In this document: positions 59,873 to 64,000 of the stretch, one piece after another | How the letters are laid out: each line of letters opens with the position of its first letter | Numbering within the stretch: the stretch's first letter is position 1 | Assembly: GCA_011037195.1 (NCBI GenBank) | Contig: JAAEAF010003769.1 | Coordinates: 95,619 to 159,618, forward strand | DNA: 64,000 nucleotides | Source: Triatoma infestans | Lineage: Eukaryota; Arthropoda; Insecta; Hemiptera; Reduviidae | Reading direction: 5' to 3' | Notes under the pieces: model-generated | What the model saw: only the letters and a program-made list of their open reading frames with translations | The model's database searches: none | What the model was told of the DNA's origin: nothing | Position numbers and translations under genes: made by a program

Positions 59873-62078
59873 CACAAATCTTCTGCAATTTATTTAGGTA
59901 TAAAATCAGGGTTTATAAATGTGCTACATCTTTAACAGCTGTAAATCACTGGCTCATATCTCCAGAAAATTAAGCGATAAGTTCGAACTACCACGTCACA
60001 ATCAGTTTACCTGAGGTACAACTCTGAATTCTGAAATCATAACCTGACACTTTCTTACGGGCCAGTGAACGAATCAGTGTTCGATATTCAAATTTGAACG
60101 TCCTGCTATTTTTGTTTTAAATTTCAAAAAAACTCTAAATTCTATCATTGTTGGCAATATCGTAGTCATCTGTTGCAAGTTATATTAACCAACAATTGCT
60201 TAAGAAGATCAAGCGCGAGTTGTCACAAAATTAAGTAATTATATTATTATCTGATTATATAAATCAAATGATAGCGATTCTTATACTGAAAGTGAAGTAA
60301 AATTTCTTAGATTAATCATTAAGATAATTCCAATTAAACCTCAAAGTTGTGGGCACGTCGTAAAATGTAGATCTCAAATGATTCCTAATACTAAAAGTAA
60401 TAAATTGAAAGAATGATTCTGTCATTTGAATCATTTTTAATATCTTAGGCACTTTGTAAGAAAGATATGTGTATGTGTAACTGAGATTTGTCCAGCATTT
60501 CCAGTCCACTTTAATGATATAAACAAAGGAGTCACTAGTTACATTCCATGGTGGTGTAAATCCAAATAGAATTTTCGATGTTATCCCTTAAAAAGCAGCA
60601 GCATCCCTACAAGTCAATTTATTAACAGACTTCAAAATTAAAAAGTAGAGTTTATAATCGTTTTTCTTGAGCTATTACTGTTTTCAAGTGTTACCTTTCC
60701 TTGCTGGCCGTGAGGTTTATGTTGTTTCAATTTGGACTTGTCGGTCTGATGATTTGAAGTAAAGAAATGCAAAAAAGATTTTTATTTTTTAATTAATCTG
60801 TTTTCTTTTTTTCTTTTTTTAATTTAGTCCCGACGTTACGGCAAACATTACGCCATCTTCAACAACTCTCTTTAGAAAAAAAAAAATTAAGAAAGCATTT
60901 ACATTTGTGAGTAAGCTGATACTTTTTTTTTTGCCTCCTGTCTTAGCAGTTAGCCAGAGATGTTCTCATTTTGGGGAAAGATTAATGTTACTGTTATCTC
61001 TGATTGGTAAGCTGATACTTAAAAAAGAAGAAACAAAAATGTTTAATGTAATTTTTAACAAAGATTCTCGACCGATCTAATAACAACTAAAGGAGATCTC
61101 AAGGAGCGGTCAATAAAATGTACACTTTTTTTTAAATCTTCCAATGTTTGTCGACACAATTTATTGTCTTTCTTCCAGGGATAAAATTAAAAAAAGTAAT
61201 CGTTAGTAGATATAAGTTCGCATAAAATAACGAAACACAAATATTGACTAAACATAGAAGTTCTTGACTAGATGAGCGTACATGCCTCAGAAATCACAAA
61301 TACCTTCATTTTCTGATGATGTAGCTCATATAGTTAGCAACTCTCTCTGTTTACTACATATTTTGTGTTTAGTTTGTTTCATGGAAATTATAAATACCGA
61401 TTAACATTTTTTTTAATTTTATCCCTGAAAAAGACAATAAATTTGTCGAAACGTTGGAAAAGATTTAAAAAAAAGTGTACATTTTATTGACCGCTCCTCG
61501 AGATCTCCTTTAGTTGTAATTTTTAACACTTAAAAAGGAAAAAAAAACTTCTTTATCCCAATTTTGATGCAACAGTTGTATATGTAACGTATTATTACGT
61601 TTCTTTAACAAAATTTATTTCCTATCTTCAATTTTATTCTCTGCTTATCGTATAGTTTCAAATATTCAATATGGGGCAGTACAAAGCTTATGCAATGGAA
61701 TGAAGTAATAACTAACAATTCCACATGGGCATTGAAAAAGGGGACATTCCAAAAATTTTGATGAATTAAACAAGAATTTTGAATATATATATATTATCAA
61801 CATTATATTATTACAATGATGTTTTCATATCCCGATAAAAACTATATACATTATTAACATTAAAAAACAAATAGTAATAGAAATGAAAACATTTATATAA
61901 GCGTATATATAAAAAGATGTTTATTTGAAAACCAATTTTATATATACAGGTTTTAAATTAACAAATAAAATTTTAATAAAATGTCCTTACAATTTTAAAT
62001 GTATATATTTACAAATTTACATTGATATTAAACATAAATTCTATACAAAAGTTTGAAATATAATGCAATGAAAATAAT
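59873..62078. other. Intergenic region between GOLGA2 start and AQR end
   Basis: The GOLGA2 promoter should be near 59880-60200. From there to 61080 I see nothing conserved. A long inverted repeat occupies 61084-61516. An AATAAA on the minus strand at 61920-61925, about 155 nt past the AQR stop, is a plausible polyadenylation signal. The 61750-62040 stretch is very AT-rich, as expected for a 3' UTR. Confidence 0.55.
61084..61516. repeat. Inverted-repeat (foldback-like) element
   Basis: The left arm 61084-61198 (AACTAAAGGAGATCTCAAGG, GAGCGGTCAATAAAATGTAC, TTTGTCGACACAATTTATTG) returns inverted at 61400-61516 (GTGTACATTTTATTGACCGC, GAGATCTCCTTTAGTTG), with a spacer of about 200 bp. The right arm carries CTGAAAAAGACAATAAATTT and GTCGAAACGTTGG, also seen near 1190. 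No open frame. Confidence 0.75.
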
Positions 62079-64000
62079 TTAGTCATCAATTTGTGATGGT
62101 GTACCCAGTACATTATTGGGTTCAGTTTCTTCCGAAGAACTATCTGTTTCACTTCCACTCTCACTCTCACCTTCACTATCACTATCACTTGCAGCCCCCG
62201 GATGTGGATCCACTTGATATTTAGGCGCTTTTCCCGTCATGGCACCTGGTGCATACCATTCTTTCTTTGAAGTATTCATGGCTTCCTTAATAAGTTTCAC
62301 TTTTTCCTTATAGAAATTATAAACAAAGGTTGCCATATCTGTCATGGCAGGAATCACTGTGGGAGGATGGTTGAGCATATGACCACATTCGCGGCTCGTC
62401 GGATAATATTCTGTAGGGTAAATTTCCAACTGAAGTGGTCGTTTTACTAGTTGGCACATAGCTTGCCTCAGTTCAAAACAATTGAAAAATAAAGATGCTC
62501 TGCCAAAAATGTACAAACCTAAACGAGCTCTAGATAGTGCAACAACCAATCTCCTTACATCTCTAATATGACCAACAGCTCTTGTTCTTACCAGGGATAA
62601 AATAATATAGTCATTTTGCTGACCTTGATACTTGTCTACCGTCGTAATTTTGTGCGGTCTGCCGATTAGAGGATTTGAAGAACATCTAACATTCACAACA
62701 TCCCGTAGAAGATGTTTTTGGCCATTGTATGTTGTAAGGATTGAAATTTTATGAGCAGGGTATCCAATCAATCGCATATACATAAAAACAGCCACACAGT
62801 ATTCAGCTTCTGCTAAATTTTGATAAAAATATGGACTGGGCTCAGATTCACCTACCCCATTAAAATCTTCAACATTAATGAATTGGAATTCATGAACAAA
62901 TCCTGCATTAGCAAACTGATATTCTCCAACAGTGACGTGAGCAAGATTACCCAAGTTTTTATACCTCCACTTATACAAGTCGCATATCATTGGTCTTGAA
63001 CGACCTTGTGCATCCAGATCAATTGTTGGCACTCCTAACCTAACTAGCCTTGTGAAAAGAGATTGTTCCATATTAGAATACTTTTGAAAGGCAAGATTCT
63101 TGATTACCGGAGGAAGTTGATTGTGATCTCCAATCATAATCCAACGTTTTAAACGGTTGTAACCATCCTGGGCAGTTTGTACCAAAAGTGGAATGAATGT
63201 TTCAATTTCAAGAATTTGAGCAGCTTCCTCCATTAAAATATTGTCATATTTAAAGCCTATTTCTACGAGTTCTGACCTTTTAAGAGCAGCATGAGTACAA
63301 GTCATTGCAATGATTTTAGCTTCCTTTACCAACAAATACTTTGACCTATCAAGGCCTCCTCTCAGTAACTCAAAGGGGCGAAATTCTTCTAATTGGGTAA
63401 ATATTTTCTGAATATGTCTGAAGCATCCTTGAGCTATTTCGAAATCTTCTTCATACGACTGTTTTTTAAATAAAGGTTGGGGTGCGTCACTAAAAAAAGA
63501 AAGGAATGGAAATTCTTTGGCAATTTTTTCAACTGGTACTGTCTTACCCTTGCGAGGAGTAATGTTTTCTTTAAATTCCTCCCATCGTGCATATACAACA
63601 CTCAAATAAAAGTAGCGGGCAGTTTCACAAGTATATGCCATATCTCCTTGCACACCTAGGCATTTTTGAAGTCTGTCCACATCTTCTAAGAGTTCTAATC
63701 TCTTTGCTAATACATAATTTACTCTACCATACCTACTAAAATCTTTTTCAGTTTCAAGATCACCTTCTCCATGTCCAAGACGCAACAAATGCCTGTCATC
63801 TACGTCCAACATGATAATCTTTTCAAACAACTGATTCAAAGCTTGATTGGAATGTGTTACTATGAGAGTTCTCTGATTTGGAAAATTATGATATAGATTT
63901 GATATAATTTGAACAGCAACATCAGTTTTACCTGTACCTGGAGGACCCACAACCATCGTTAAACCAGGCTGCATTCCGGATTTTATTGCTTCAATCTGTG
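62079..64000 (-). CDS. AQR: RNA helicase aquarius (intron-binding protein), C-terminal exon; 5' part off the right edge
   Basis: One exon encodes about 640 C-terminal residues; the frame stays open to the window edge (QIEAIKSG precedes the first in-frame Met at 63974, which is not the start). Aquarius is a superfamily 1 Upf1-like helicase in the intron-binding complex of the spliceosome, contacting the branch-site region and needed for intron-encoded snoRNP assembly. Visible motifs from N to C: GPPGTGKT (Walker A, near 63930), [59 protein letters not shown] (motif II), [15 protein letters not shown] (motif III), [29 protein letters not shown] (motif V) and [16 protein letters not shown] (motif VI). 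The tail is acidic and serine-rich ([20 protein letters not shown]), as in other AQR proteins. Identity with human is very high through the helicase core, and all core motifs appear intact. Confidence 0.97.
   Translation of the reverse strand, partial: QIEAIKSGMQPGLTMVVGPPGTGKTDVAVQIISNLYHNFPNQRTLIVTHSNQALNQLFEKIIMLDVDDRHLLRLGHGEGDLETEKDFSRYGRVNYVLAKRLELLEDVDRLQKCLGVQGDMAYTCETARYFYLSVVYARWEEFKENITPRKGKTVPVEKIAKEFPFLSFFSDAPQPLFKKQSYEEDFEIAQGCFRHIQKIFTQLEEFRPFELLRGGLDRSKYLLVKEAKIIAMTCTHAALKRSELVEIGFKYDNILMEEAAQILEIETFIPLLVQTAQDGYNRLKRWIMIGDHNQLPPVIKNLAFQKYSNMEQSLFTRLVRLGVPTIDLDAQGRSRPMICDLYKWRYKNLGNLAHVTVGEYQFANAGFVHEFQFINVEDFNGVGESEPSPYFYQNLAEAEYCVAVFMYMRLIGYPAHKISILTTYNGQKHLLRDVVNVRCSSNPLIGRPHKITTVDKYQGQQNDYIILSLVRTRAVGHIRDVRRLVVALSRARLGLYIFGRASLFFNCFELRQAMCQLVKRPLQLEIYPTEYYPTSRECGHMLNHPPTVIPAMTDMATFVYNFYKEKVKLIKEAMNTSKKEWYAPGAMTGKAPKYQVDPHPGAASDSDSEGESESGSETDSSSEETEPNNVLGTPSQIDD

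Noticed and set aside
1..64000. CRISPR array, operon, prokaryotic or viral genes
   Set aside because: No regularly spaced short repeats with unique spacers, no ribosome-binding-site-led gene runs and no viral structural genes; all conserved genes are spliced eukaryotic ones.

Overview
The window is AT-rich arthropod nuclear DNA, almost certainly from an insect. The evidence is six conserved single-copy eukaryotic genes split by short GT-AG introns, set in a dense background of metazoan transposons (Jockey-like, RNase-H-bearing I-like and RTE-like non-LTR elements, Penelope, mariner, tRNA-derived SINEs, foldback elements). The sequence alone does not fix the insect order.

Layout. 517-2502 (minus): 5' half of NUP93, a nuclear pore scaffold protein; the rest lies beyond the left edge. 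2503-9544: 7 kb intergenic stretch made of repeats, including a G-rich minisatellite and a duplicated block. 9545-19264 (minus): complete VPS52 (GARP/EARP tethering subunit), 11 coding exons, 658 codons. 19265-19931: short divergent promoter shared with FBXW5. 19932-36146 (plus): complete FBXW5 (F-box/WD40 substrate receptor), 10 coding exons, 558 codons, with TE-filled introns. 36147-40417: intergenic, with a degenerate Penelope element and RNase H fragments. 40418-42572 (plus): SUPT3H (SAGA histone-fold subunit), 5 coding exons, 315 codons. 42573-45912: a decayed Jockey-like element between two convergent genes. 45913-59872 (minus): GOLGA2/GM130 (cis-Golgi golgin), 14 proposed coding exons, about 801 codons. 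59873-62078: intergenic, with a long inverted repeat. 62079 to the right edge (minus): the last exon of AQR (intron-binding aquarius helicase).

The genes are housekeeping genes and do not form a pathway cluster. VPS52 and GM130 both act at the Golgi, NUP93 at the nuclear pore, AQR in the spliceosome, SUPT3H in transcription and FBXW5 in ubiquitination. Exon boundaries were set by hand from GT/AG sites, reading-phase continuity and remembered family sequence; phases close across all complete genes. The weak calls are GOLGA2 exons 3 and 11.

The more unusual content is in the repeats: a foldback family with arms of about 130 bp (one copy forms most of SUPT3H intron 3, ending 43 nt before the splice acceptor), an abundant repeat of about 1 kb carrying a GT microsatellite, and an I-like retrotransposon inserted in that microsatellite. 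No CRISPR, operon, prokaryotic or viral gene was recognised.
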